The notes under the pieces were generated by a model, which was given only the letters and a program-made list of their open reading frames with translations, was not told the DNA's origin and did not search any database. From Hygrophila difformis (lineage: Eukaryota > Streptophyta > Magnoliopsida > Lamiales > Acanthaceae), in the NCBI GenBank assembly GCA_030278955.1, contig JAOANR010000010.1:12445086-12509085 (forward strand): a stretch of 64,000 nucleotides of DNA. The letters are read 5' to 3'. Shown piece by piece: positions 48,211 through 58,975 of this stretch. The first letter of the stretch is position 1. Each line of letters begins with the position of its first letter. The translations under genes were made by a program, and so were the position numbers.

Positions 48211-48369
48211 ACTGAACAGTATAGTCTAGGAAAGGGTTGGTGGGAGCCAATGCCACACAAATTACAAGGGGAATAAAAGCGAGGAATAGGGGGCCGGTGG
48301 AGAATCGAACCTCCAACCTTTCGTTGGAAGTCGAAGAACTTAACCACTTGGGCTAAGTCCTCATCCTCT
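48211..48369 (-). mobile_element. SINE family 1 copy
   Basis: The minus strand has TTAGCCCAAGTGGTTAAG (box A) and GGAGGTTCGATTCTCC (box B). It is the best-preserved pair of internal promoter boxes in the window. Confidence 0.82.
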
Positions 48370-48389
48370 ATTTTCCATTTATTTAGAGG

Positions 48390-48556
48390 GTGTTTGGATA
48401 AACTGCAAGAAAATGGATTATTTGCTTATTGTGTTTTCAAAACGCAAATAATCAGTTTAACCGCTAAAAAAAGTGCTGCAAACCTGATTATTTGTATTTT
48501 CAAAACGCAATAATCAAATAATGTATTTTATATCGCTAATCTAAACACCCTCTTAG
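48390..48556. mobile_element. Small Tourist MITE (GAGGGTGTTTGGAT family)
   Basis: A 166-bp element with TIRs GAGGGTGTTTGGAT / AAACACCCTC and TTA on both sides. The interior is made of AAAACGCAATAATC words that can pair. A sister copy is nested at 54560-54735. Confidence 0.85.
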
Positions 48557-48628
48557 TTAAAAATAAGTACTTAAATGTTTCCTATTTTTAATTATAGGGA
48601 GACTGAGGCAGCTTAGTTTTTTTTTTTT

Positions 48629-48787
48629 GGAGAGCCATTAAAGGCCTGGGAAATGGTGGTGGGAGCACATGACACACTAATTACAAAGGGTACAAAGGGA
48701 GGAATAGGGGGTCGGGTGGGGATTCAAACCCCCACCTATATGTTGGGAGTCGGGAGAACTTGACCACTAGGGTAAGTTCCCAACCCT
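48629..48787 (-). mobile_element. SINE family 1 copy
   Basis: The minus strand has CCCTAGTGGTCAAGTTC (box A region) and GTTTGAATCCCC (box B). Confidence 0.75.
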
Positions 48788-48925
48788 AGGCGGCTTAGTT
48801 TATTGGGAAAATATTTTTTTTAGCGTAGCCATAGGCCGGTATTGGGAAAACATAGTAATTTTTACTGTGCTTTAGCACCGGGTTATTTCACCATTTTATT
48901 TATCCCTCATAATTTAAGTAGTAAT

Positions 48926-49825
48926 TTATGGAAAAAAAGGACAAATAAGTCCATTTTCTTTTCCAAAAATCCAAATCAGCCATTTTTTTTATTTTATTAC
49001 CAAAACAGTCCTCTACAAATGCTAATTATGTCCAAATCAGTCCCTTGTTCACTAATTATACTCTAATTGCTGACGTGACAAGGGTTTTAATTTAAACCTG
49101 ACACGTATGCATAATATTAGTCATTTTTCTTTTATCTTTTGTCAATTCAGTCATAAACTTTTGTTTTGTTCTATTTAGTCCTCTACCCCAATCACTCATT
49201 TTTATATTAATTGGCCTCCAACCTTTCAAATTATTTCATTTTAGGCCCAGAACCTTAAATTTTTTATTATTACTAATCCATTTATCAAATAAATGCCCAA
49301 CATATTTTCATAAATAAAATTAAACACCAAACCTCATACATTGGGTTTGACCGCCTTGTTACCGGGTTTTCGAAGTTCCGGATTTTACGGACTCTCTCTA
49401 ACCACCCGACAGTAACCGATGGTTCATTGGTTCTGGTTTCCTTCAGCAACAATCAGCACAATCATACTTTATGAAAGAAATGAAACCAATGAACCAAAAC
49501 CATTGGTTCTGGTTTCCGGATTATATTGATTGTTGCGGAAGGAAACCAAAACCAATGAACCATCGGTTGCGGTCGGGTGGTTAGAGAGAGTCCGTAAAAT
49601 TCCGGTACTTGGAAGACCCGGTAACAAGGCGGTCAAACCCAATGACTGATTGAGATTTTTGGAAAATAAAATGGTTTAAATTAAAACACTTGCCACGTCA
49701 GCAATTAGAGTATAATTAGTGAACAAGGGACTGATTTGGATATAATTAGTATTTGTATAGGACTGTTTTGATAATAAAATAGAAAAATAACTGATTTGAA
49801 TTTTTTGAAAAGAAAATAGACATAT
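48926..49825. mobile_element. Long inverted-repeat element, copy 2 (deleted right arm)
   Basis: The left arm (48926-49450) matches 12281-12818 closely. The right arm reads from about 49510 but lacks the segment equivalent to 13100-13340 (break near 49640-49670). The centre also carries short palindromes of GAAACCAATGAACC. Confidence 0.75.
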
Positions 49826-50034
49826 TTATTGTTAATAGTAACCAATAAATGAAGGATCAACATGAGACATGTTGCCAAGCAATACAATGTGAACCCAAGG
49901 CCAAATCAATAATTATTGGGTGGCGTGGAGGTGGGGTGTATGAATTAAATGCCACAATAATACTCAGTCTTTTTTCTTTTTTCGATTCCTGTACTGAATT
50001 TTAAATTTTTTATATATGCAAAATAATATTACAA

Positions 50035-50301
50035 GTACTCCCTCCGTTTTTCAAAAATTCTAACATTCCTGCGTTTTACGTTATCCAATGTACATTTTTA
50101 ACACTTAATATCTCAAAATGTGTAAAAGTAAAAATTATAAAAATTTGATATTATAAAACTACGCGATTAGACGAATCTAACAAGATCTCACTTGACTATA
50201 TTTTATCTTGTATAACTGTGTTAAAAATTTAAATCAAAGTTACTCAGTGAATAGTAACAACTATGCAAATGTTACAATTATTTCCAAACGGAGGGAGTAT
50301 T
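50035..50301. mobile_element. Stowaway-like MITE
   Basis: It has ACTCCCTCCGTTTTTC and AAACGGAGGGAGTAT ends and belongs to the same family as 44061-44330. Confidence 0.85.
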
Positions 50302-50354
50302 AGTTTTTCGGGATGTTGCAAAAAATATACTCGGATTGTTTAGATGTAAAAAGA

Positions 50355-50600
50355 TACTTCCTCCGTCTCAATAAGTTTTTTACATTTCAACTTTTCACGC
50401 AGTTCAATGCATATTTTAAATCATTAATAACTCAAGTTTGGTATAAGTAAAAATTTTAAAAGTTTGATATTTAAAAACTACACGATGAAATGAATCTAAC
50501 AAGATCTCACTTGACTATATTTTAACTTGTATAACTATGATGAAACTTTAAGTAAAAGTCTGTGTATGAATAGTACCACATTACCTAACGTAAACATCAT
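50355..50600. mobile_element. Stowaway-like MITE, third family, right end lost
   Basis: It starts ACTTCCTCCGTCTCAATAAG. Interior relatives are at 15970-16085 and 26385-26575. Confidence 0.6.
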
Positions 50601-50627
50601 AACGATACGTAGTTAGTAGTATATAAT

Positions 50628-50880
50628 ATATACTCCCTCTGTACATTTAATTTGTTTTGTTTGACTTTTACACACAATTCAATGCACTTTTTAAATCGTT
50701 AATATATCAAAATATATACAATGAAAAATAATGTAAAATATAGTATATTCTAAAACTACATGATCATACCTAACAAAACCCAACTCAACTATTGTTTTCC
50801 AAATATATACTTGCAAGAAAATTGAGTCAAAGTTGAACAATGAACAATGTCAAAAAGTCAAATATGAGGACGGAGGTTTG
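50628..50880. mobile_element. Stowaway-like MITE
   Basis: It begins ACTCCCTCTGTACATTTAA and ends GAGGACGGAGG. It is of the TTGTTTTGTTTG type, with a partly decayed right end. Confidence 0.65.
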
Positions 50881-52026
50881 ACTAGTAGATTTGACCACAA
50901 ATATTAATGAAAGATTTAATAAAACATATTTGGTAGATAGCAGATATCAATTAAAATATTAAGAGCTTGTTTGGAAATTAGATATTAGCTGTTAACTAAT
51001 TGTATGAGTAATTTAAGTAATAAATTAGTTAAAAATAACTGTTTGACAGTTTATGTCAATTTTTTTCTTAGAATAAGTTAATTCCAAAATGCTGCTATTT
51101 GCAGCGGTTTCAAAAATAGCTAATTGAATAATATTTTAAGTTATTTTATCTTTTTAAATAAGCTAATTTATATCAAATTGACTAGAATAAGCTAATTTTA
51201 TTTAGCTTATTTATCAAACAGTGCCTTAATATATAAAATTTTACAATCTCTCAATATACTCTACAATATGTACTATTTATAAAACAAGCATATACACTGA
51301 TCAAATATATTATATGCTCCCCTGTTTGCAACCAAACAACCCTAAAATGTGATACATTCATATAAAACTGTAATAGATTTATATAAAACTCTAATATGAT
51401 TGTATGTAACTATGTATAATAAATTTAAACAATTAATCTAATATATATAAATGGTAACAAAATCTACAATAATTACCCATACTTACCTCGCACACAACTA
51501 AAACAGTCACAATTTTAAGCATATGGATATTTAAGACCTTAACCAATTCCCCACTTTTTAGTACCAACTTTTTATTTGACACAATTTTTTTTTTTTTTTT
51601 TAGGAGCCATTAATGGAAACTTTTTATTTGACACATTTTTTTAAATAATTTATTAAACGCATTTCTTTTTATTCCATTTTCTCTTTTACTTTCCAAAATA
51701 TTTTATTTTATTATATATATAAAAGTATGGAAATTATTTTATTTTAAAATTTTCACCAAATTTTTTTTATTTTTAAATCAATTAAAACATAAACAAACAC
51801 TTAAAAAAAAAAAAACTTCGCACCTGAAAAATTCAAAATATTCGAACCATGCTCACCCTGCTTGAAATACGAAGTTGGTAGTGTCCCCACTCCCCGACAG
51901 GCCAAATGCGGAAATAATTAAGGAAGAAATGACATGCGTAGTTGGACTCGGTCTTGGGATCCCTCATCACTGTCCACCTGCACCCCTCACTCCCAGTCCC
52001 ACATTACTTTACTATTTACTTTTTAC
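50881..52026. other. AT-rich intergenic DNA
   Basis: No gene is seen. The block at 50960-51230 (AGAGCTTGTTTGG ... CAAACAGTGCC) looks like another diverged Tourist-like MITE. Confidence 0.45.
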
Positions 52027-53065
52027 TAATTAGCGTAACACTTTATATTTCCACGCGATCCAATACATATTTTTTACATTTTACTTCATCCGTCCCATTT
52101 AAGATGTCTTATTTGATTTTTGTACACAATCCAATGCACTTTTTAAATCGATCATATATCAAAATATATACAAGTAAAAATTATGTGAAATATATATTCT
52201 AAAACTACACGATTACACGAATCTAACAAGACCGAACTCGACTATTTTTTTCAAATATTTACTTACAATAATATTGAGTCAAAGTTAAACAATGAACAGT
52301 GCCAAAAAGTCAAACAGGACGTCTGAAGTGGGACGGAGAGAGTATATCTTAAATTGTACTCCCTCCGTCCCATTTAATATGTCTTGTTTGATTTCTGCAC
52401 ACAATCCAATGCACATTTTCAATCGTTAATATCTCAAAAAATATATAACAAAAAATTATGAAAAATATATATTCTAAAACTACATTAGTTTACGATTCTA
52501 ACAAGACTCAACTCAACTGTTTCTTTTTCAAATATATACTTGCTATAACATTGAGTCAAAGTTAAATAATGAACAGTGTCAGAAAGTCAAACAAGACAAG
52601 TAAGGTGGGACGGAGGGAGTATAAAAGTAAAAATTATAAAAATTTGATATTCTAAATCCATACGATTAGACGAATCCAACAAGATCTCACTTGACTATAT
52701 TTTATCTTATATAACTATGTTAAAAAGTCGAATCAAGGTTACTCAATAAATACTCCCTCCGTCCCACTTAACTTGTCTTGTTCCACTTTTGCACACAATC
52801 CAATGCATTTTTTTAACTGCTAATATCTCAAAATATGTACAACAAAAAATTATGTAAAATATTAATTCTAAAACTATATGATTATACGATTCTAACAAGA
52901 CCCAACTCGACTATTTTTTTCAAATATATACATGCAATAAAATCGAGTCAAAGTAGAACAATGAACAGTGTCAAAAAGTCAAACAGGACACGTTAGCTGG
53001 GACGGAGGGAGTAGTAATTAATATGCAAACATCACACTTATTTTGAAACAGAAGGAGTTCTTCAA
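52027..53065. mobile_element. Stowaway-like MITE split by three later MITE insertions
   Basis: The host element (family of 44061-44330) is found in pieces at 52027-52083, 52618-52752 and about 53013-53065. Between them lie 52081-52345, 52358-52622 and 52750-53012, which are complete elements of the other family with ACTCCCTCCGTCCCA / GGGACGGAGGGAGTA-type ends. Confidence 0.8.
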
Positions 53066-53292
53066 ATATTTTCTCCGTCCAAATAATCCTTGCTTACTTT
53101 CCTTTTTTAAAAGTGTTATAGTATTAATTTGACACATTTTCTGTTCTTGCATGTGAGACGAGTTTGGTCTGGCTACCATTGGCACCTTACCCACGAGATT
53201 TGGGAGATAAATGTTTCTGTGAGTGGGTGATCAAATTGGGTTATATTAAAAAAAAAATGGAAAAAAATAATATTATCAAATAAAAATATAAA

Positions 53293-53425
53293 AAGGGACT
53301 TGCCCAAGAAGTTAAGTCCATGCATTTCAAGTTTCAACCTTAGGATTTGGGGTCGATTTCCCATCCGACCCTCCATCCCTTTATAATTTGTGTAGCATGG
53401 ACTCTCATCACCCTCTCTCTGACTT
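53293..53425 (+). mobile_element. SINE family 1 copy
   Basis: It has ACTTGCCCAAGAAGTTAAG (box A region) and GGGGTCGATTTCCC (box B), then TTTGTGTAGCATGGACTCTC. Confidence 0.7.
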
Positions 53426-53440
53426 CGGCTTCTAAAAATT

Positions 53441-53704
53441 ATACTCCCTCCGTCCCATTTAAGATGTCTTGTTTAATTTCTGCACACAATTCAATGCACT
53501 TTTTAAATCGATCATATCTCAAAATATATATAAGTAAAAATTATGTGAAATATATATTCTAAAACAACACGAATAGACGAATCTAACAAGACCGAACTCG
53601 ACTATTTTTTTAAATATTTACTTGCAATAATATTGGGTCAAAGTTAAACAATGAATAGTGCCAAAAAGTCAAACAGGACATCTGAAGTGGGACGGAGGGA
53701 GTAT
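53441..53704. mobile_element. Stowaway-like MITE
   Basis: It has complete ends ACTCCCTCCGTCCC and GGGACGGAGGGAGTA. It is close to the 52081-52345 copy. Confidence 0.88.
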
Positions 53705-53876
53705 TAAATTATTTATAATTCTTTACTTTTGTTATCTAATTTTTTGTGCCCACTACTTTACTATCTAACATTTATTATCTAAATTCTTATATCCAAAAGG
53801 AAGAGGTTAAGAAAGGAAAATATTTGGTTTGACTCATAGGTTAGCAACTCACTTCATACGTACAATAATTAATAGT

Positions 53877-54133
53877 ACTTCCTCCATTCTTTTTTAAGTG
53901 CTCCATTTGAATCACTATTTTCAACTAGCTGACTTTGGAGCTTTATTTGGTTAGGTTAGAGAATGATTAAGAAGATAAGTCTAACATGAGTTTTGTAGTA
54001 TGTACTCTCTACTTTCACCATTACTTTACCCCTTTTTTATTTAGCATTGTAACGAATCATATAAAACCATCCAAAGTCAGCTACTTGAAAACAGTGATTC
54101 AAATGGAGCACTTAAAAAAGAACGGAGGTAGTA
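53877..54133. mobile_element. Foldback MITE with long terminal inverted repeats
   Basis: ACTTCCTCCATTCTTTTT and its inverse at the other end continue as inverted arms of about 65 bp (through AAGTGCTCCATTTGAATCAC) around an AT-rich loop. Confidence 0.8.
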
Positions 54134-54147
54134 CTAGATTCTTTTTT

Positions 54148-54306
54148 TGCTGAACAGTATACATGCTAGAAAATGGGTGGTGAGAGCTCATACCACACAA
54201 ATTACAAAGGGGAATAAAAGGAAGGGATAGAGGACCGGAAATGAATCGAACCCCCAACATTTCTTAGGAAGTCAATGGACTTAACCATTTGGGCTAAATC
54301 ATCATC
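54148..54306 (-). mobile_element. SINE family 1 copy
   Basis: The minus strand has TTAGCCCAAATGGTTAAG (box A) and GGGGGTTCGATTC (box B). Confidence 0.78.
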
Positions 54307-54327
54307 CCTAATAGTACTAGATTATTA

Positions 54328-54965
54328 AGGGCGTGTTTGGATTGTCCTTTGAAAAAAGTATAAGCCAAAAGCAGAAGCATAAGTGAAAGCCAAAAGCAGA
54401 AGCATGTAACTTTTGTATTTGGATGTAATGTTTGAAAAGCAGTTTTTTTCAAAAGTGTGTTTGGATGTGTAAAAATGAAAAGTGCTTTTAAAATGTGTAA
54501 ATTACCAAAAAGGATATGATACTTATATAGGATAATAATATATATTTATAATGTAGTTTAAGAGGTTGTTTGGATAAGCTGCAAGAAAATGGATTATCTG
54601 CTTATTGCGTTTTCAAAACGCAAATAATCAGTTTAACCACTAAAAGAAAGTGCTGCAAACCTGATTATTTGCGCTTTGAAAACGCAATAATCAAATAATC
54701 TATTTTATATCGCTATTCCAAACACCCTCTAAATAAATTAGTAGGGGCAATGATGATTCTGCACACATTACTAGGTGCTTTTGGCTTCTGCTTTTCGGAG
54801 AAGCACCCCCTGTTTTGCTTCTCCCAGAAGCGCTTTTGCAGCTTTTCAGAGTGCTTTTGTTGTTTTTAAAAAGTCAAAACAAATACTATTTTTTCATCAA
54901 AAGTACTTTTGGCAGAAGCAAAAGCCAAAAGCACTTGAAAAAATTTCATTCCAAACACGCCCTAA
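54328..54965. mobile_element. Tourist-like MITE, copy C, carrying a nested MITE
   Basis: TIRs GGGCGTGTTTGGAT and TCCAAACACGCCC are flanked by TAA. It is the best-preserved member of the family found at 1918 and 43140. A smaller MITE sits inside at about 54560-54735. Confidence 0.85.
54560..54735. mobile_element. Nested small Tourist MITE
   Basis: It is a sister of 48390-48556, flanked by TAA on both sides. Comparison with the uninterrupted copy at 2140-2165 (TTTAAATAAATTAG) shows the original site and the duplicated TAA. Confidence 0.88.
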
Positions 54966-56074
54966 GCCAACCACTTCCCCTATGTATCATTTATTTTAAA
55001 AAGCGGTTCTATTAACATAATACTAGTATTCATTTTAAAACGGTGGGACAACTTAATTAGTAAATTCATCCACGTGCATCATACTTTCATAATAGTAAGT
55101 CCTTCAAATAAATTTAGCAATTTCAGCACCGTCATCTTTTACATACCTACCCAACCTTAATTAATTGTCCACCCTTCCCCCAAACCTTTATGCTACTCAA
55201 CTACACACGGCTTATATATTGGCTACGAATACTTATCCAAATGGTCAAATCCGTGTCTTCAAATCTTATAATTGAAGTGTTCAATTCCTTACCTGGCCTC
55301 CTACTTCTAGGACTTACATAGCAAAATTCTTAACAATTTGGACTCTCAGTATATTGAGCTAGGCTTAGTAAATTTCTGTTCATTATAGTGTTTTTTTTTT
55401 TAAACAGTGACACTTATGTGTCGGAAAAGGTGTGTGGGAGCACAAACCACACAAATTACCTGTTCATTATAGTGTTAGTGCTATTAAAATAAATGAAATT
55501 GTTCAAAGTTCAAACCCAATTTGACTCCGCTCGTGAAAGTTTTGAGCCCGTTTAATACTAAAAAAAAAATTAAATAGTCGAGGAAGATCGACAATATATT
55601 TTTTATTAATATTGCTAATATCACAAGAATTTAATTTTATAATACCGGCGGACCATCATTTTAGTTTTGAAATCTTGAAAAAAAAAATATTTTTGTTTTT
55701 TCCTAAACATGATAAAATAGTCCAGTTAAAGTCAACAAAATCAAAGTTTTCTTTCTACTAAATTAAATGTAAAAAAACAGTCAACTTTCAAAATCACAAA
55801 TAAAATCGAAATCATTAAGCTACAAATATCAAATCACAACATACTATATTTCTTATTACACCACAAGTTACATCGATTTTATTTATATAATAATGGATTA
55901 TAAAACAATCACATGGCCGAAATTTTATTTTATTTTAGGAGATGGGCATTTTTTTTCTAAGAAAAGAAATAACCAACACTGAAATTCAATATCCTAAAAA
56001 TACATACATTCTTAGGCTCGAGGGGCCGCGAGCATCTTAACACGCCCGCCACTGACTACATGAATGTTAAAACT
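54966..56074. other. Intergenic AT-rich DNA
   Basis: No gene is seen. A SINE family 1 tail fragment lies near 55400-55460. Confidence 0.45.
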
Positions 56075-56075
56075 A

Positions 56076-58371
56076 CTAGTATTACCCGCCCGCGCGATGC
56101 GCGGGAAGAAAATTTACATGAATTTCAAAGTTTATTTTTATTTAAAGATTTAATAAAAAAATATATTATGTTTATGGATTGAATGAAAGACAATGTAGAA
56201 AGTAAAATAGTTGAGAATCGAAGCAATGAATAAAAAATTTAACCTCAAAACCTTTCTTTAATTCTGTAACAATGAAAGAAAGACTTTAACTTCAAAGTAG
56301 CACTCATCATATTTATAGTATGCAATGGCAACTATTGTGAAACATCTACTTGAATACAAAGAAATAAATCAATGTTGGATACATGACTAATTAAGATCGC
56401 CCAGGTTGGACGTTATTTGATGTGGTTCTTGACGAAGCATCATAGTTTGGCGGTTAAGACCTTTTATGGGATCCGCCACCACTGCTACTACCCGCTGGTT
56501 TAAAGCTTTAAAACTATGATGATGAAACAAACAATAGCAGTTATGAGAGCTTCAGTTATATACAAAATAGGACGGTGGTGTTAATAGAAAAGATCAAAGC
56601 ATCAGTTTAAAAGTACAATATATTACAGTAAACTGAAAAAAGAAAAACAGAGTCAAAGAAATGTAGGAAGCTGAGGATTTTATAAATATCATTATAATAA
56701 GTTTAAAAAAAATAGAAAATGAAAAGTCAACTGCACTTAAAATTATGAAAATTCGGGTGTCCCACATCATCTTCAAGTACACATTACAAACATGATCAGA
56801 AACACCACATATATAGTTGAGGAGTAACCTAGCTAAGTTTTATATCAACAAAGCCAGACATCCAAAACCAGGATGTGAACTATGCCAGCCAACCACCATA
56901 TCAAAAACTCAAAATCGTCATCATTCCTAAATCCCAGATGCTAAAATTATCAACATAATTTCAAGGGAAAGCTAGCTATATTTTTCCAGCATAACATCCA
57001 TCATATGATATGATATGAATATGATGTTGGGGTGTTGGTGCCCACTTCCACTTAACAATTGGCAGTATCCTCTGAAACATCATTTCAACTTTTTACACCA
57101 TATCATTTTTGTAAAATCAATTAGTATTTGGTTAGTTTGTTATTATATCAACATGGAGATTTTGTAGCTCAGTAATATATTTAATAAAGCATTATCAAAA
57201 TTCGATATCCAAATCAGTAATATATACCTGTTGCTCACTGTCACTGTGGCACTGCAGGCTGCAGAGTCACAACACTCCCATGTCAACTTTCCAACCTTCG
57301 AAAGAACAAAAAGGAATAAAACACCACAAGGGAGGGTGAGAGAAAAGCACGTATAAATAAAAGTTTGATCTATGCCATCAATGCACATTTTTAATTCATT
57401 TGTACATGCATGATGCATCAGATCCAAATATCAAAGACACAGAACATGGTAATTACCTTCAGGGTATCCATCGGCTTAGATAATATTTCAACACACCTCC
57501 GGTCTTCTTTGTATATACTTTTCAATTCTTTGTATATACTTTTTGGAGTACTTCTTTATACACTACATTCGTTGTGGAATTTCTATTGCCGAATCGATCG
57601 TGCATACTTAGAAATTTCAGTCCATCACGTCTCACGACACGTGAAGCTGCAACATATAGTTGCCCATGCGTAAAGACGGGCTTCCTCAGAAAAACACCAA
57701 CATGCTTCAAGGATTGACCTTGGCTCTTATTTATTGTCATTGCATAACAGACCATAATTGGAAATTGTCTTCTCTCGAACTTGAAAGGAATCCGGTGATC
57801 AGATAAAGTCACTGTCATTCGAGGAATTAACACTCTATCACCAACCATATTTCGTGTGATAACTTTACCTTCCAAAACATTATTTCCAAGTCTTGTCAGT
57901 GTCAATCTTGTTCTGTTGCAGAGTCCATTCACAGGGTCAATATTACGAATAAGCATGACAGGGGTACCAACTTTTAATTTCAACAAATGTGCAGGAAGTC
58001 TAGAACACTCAATAGAGTTTAAAAACTCTGGCGTATAATTTCACTGAAACTACTGCTGCCTCCATCCAATTTGCTCGCCTTATCATCACTCAAATACTCT
58101 ATGGTTTCTGCTTCATTCATTGCCATTATGTAACTGTTGATGCATTCAACGTCCTTGATCGTAGGTGCAAGGATTGCCCTTTCTTTTAGGTATTTTGGAT
58201 CATGTAAATGAGATGTGAAATCAGGATAAATGATTGAAACAATGGCATTTATTGGATCATCTAAATAATCTATAACCATATCACGAGGAATATGAATTTG
58301 ATCTTCCCCATCATTAGTCCCTCCCAATGAACCATCGCCAATCTCATGCAACCAGCTGGCAAATTCCTGGG
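56076..58371 (-). mobile_element. Helitron 3' part with helicase fragment
   Basis: The minus strand ends in a hairpin (CCCGCGC / GCGCGGG, 56089-56105), then GCGGGTAATA and CTAG at 56079-56076 before a host T. Upstream are the helicase fragments at 57522-58371. The region between the helicase stop and the 3' end (about 1.4 kb) contains no recognised gene. The Rep part and the 5' end were not found; they may lie beyond 64000. Confidence 0.8.
57522..58371 (-). pseudogene. Helitron PIF1-like helicase, C-terminal part (frameshifted)
   Basis: The first fragment (58371 to about 58030) has EFASWLHEIGDGSLGG, IPRDMVIDYLDDPINA, ERAILAPTIKDVECIN. After a one-base shift near 58040 the second has LKLKVGTPVMLIRNIDP, ITRNMVGDRVLIPRM, MTINKSQGQSLKHVGVFL, HGQLYVAASRV. 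These are the last helicase motifs of the Helitron RepHel protein, which unwinds DNA during rolling-circle transposition. An AG acceptor just before EFASW (58371) suggests that the preceding exon is separated by an intron; it is not in view. Confidence 0.85.
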
Positions 58372-58962
58372 TTAACTATCCAATTAGTAATAATGTTTCT
58401 CAAATTACACCCTTTAGTTATGGGATCATTTAATTCACTATTAGTGTACATGATTTAAATATTTATGATTTTTGGATCTAATAAAGTAACACACATTTTG
58501 TTAAAATTTAAAACCGCGTATTTAGAATGGTTTATTTATAAAAAATACATATTCTAATATTTAGTTTTAATTTTTTATTTAATTAATATTTAGTTTCCAA
58601 AATATGGATATATTTAGTTGCCAATATAAATAAAATGATTCTAAAATATGGATATACTTATATGAAAAGATTTAGTTGCCATTATAATTAAAACGATTCT
58701 AAAATAAGAATATATTTAAATAACTATCTAATGTTAAATCATCACAATATATCTATAACTAAAATGAATCACAATAAATTGATTCTAAAATGATATGTTC
58801 AATTATTCCATTTAAAAATGTAGTATCTATATTAAATCATCACAATATTTTTTCCCAAATTAATATTATAATAAACTTATTATTGCTATAATTATCCAAT
58901 TGCTATAATACAATTTTTTTAAAATTTAAATATAATATTTTAATTTAAAGCAATGATGATTT
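58372..58962. repeat. AT-rich segment duplicated at 63837-64000
   Basis: The part at 58377-58560 is a diverged direct copy of 63837-64000, with shared words such as TTTTTGGATCTAATAAAGTAAC. It has no coding potential. Confidence 0.7.
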
Positions 58963-58975
58963 AACATTGTCATAT
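58963..58975. repeat. Target site duplication of the second LINE, left
   Basis: AACATTGTCATAT recurs at 62071-62083 after the A-tail. Confidence 0.9.

Noticed and set aside
48211..48369. tRNA gene, because of good A and B boxes
   Set aside because: There is no complete cloverleaf or acceptor stem; the same sequence recurs with a constant non-tRNA tail, so it is a SINE.
57230..57330. Captured exon in the Helitron (minus strand, LTWECCDSAACSATV before a GTATAT donor)
   Set aside because: A zinc-finger-like spacing as in RPA proteins was considered, but the stretch is too short and the match too weak to call.
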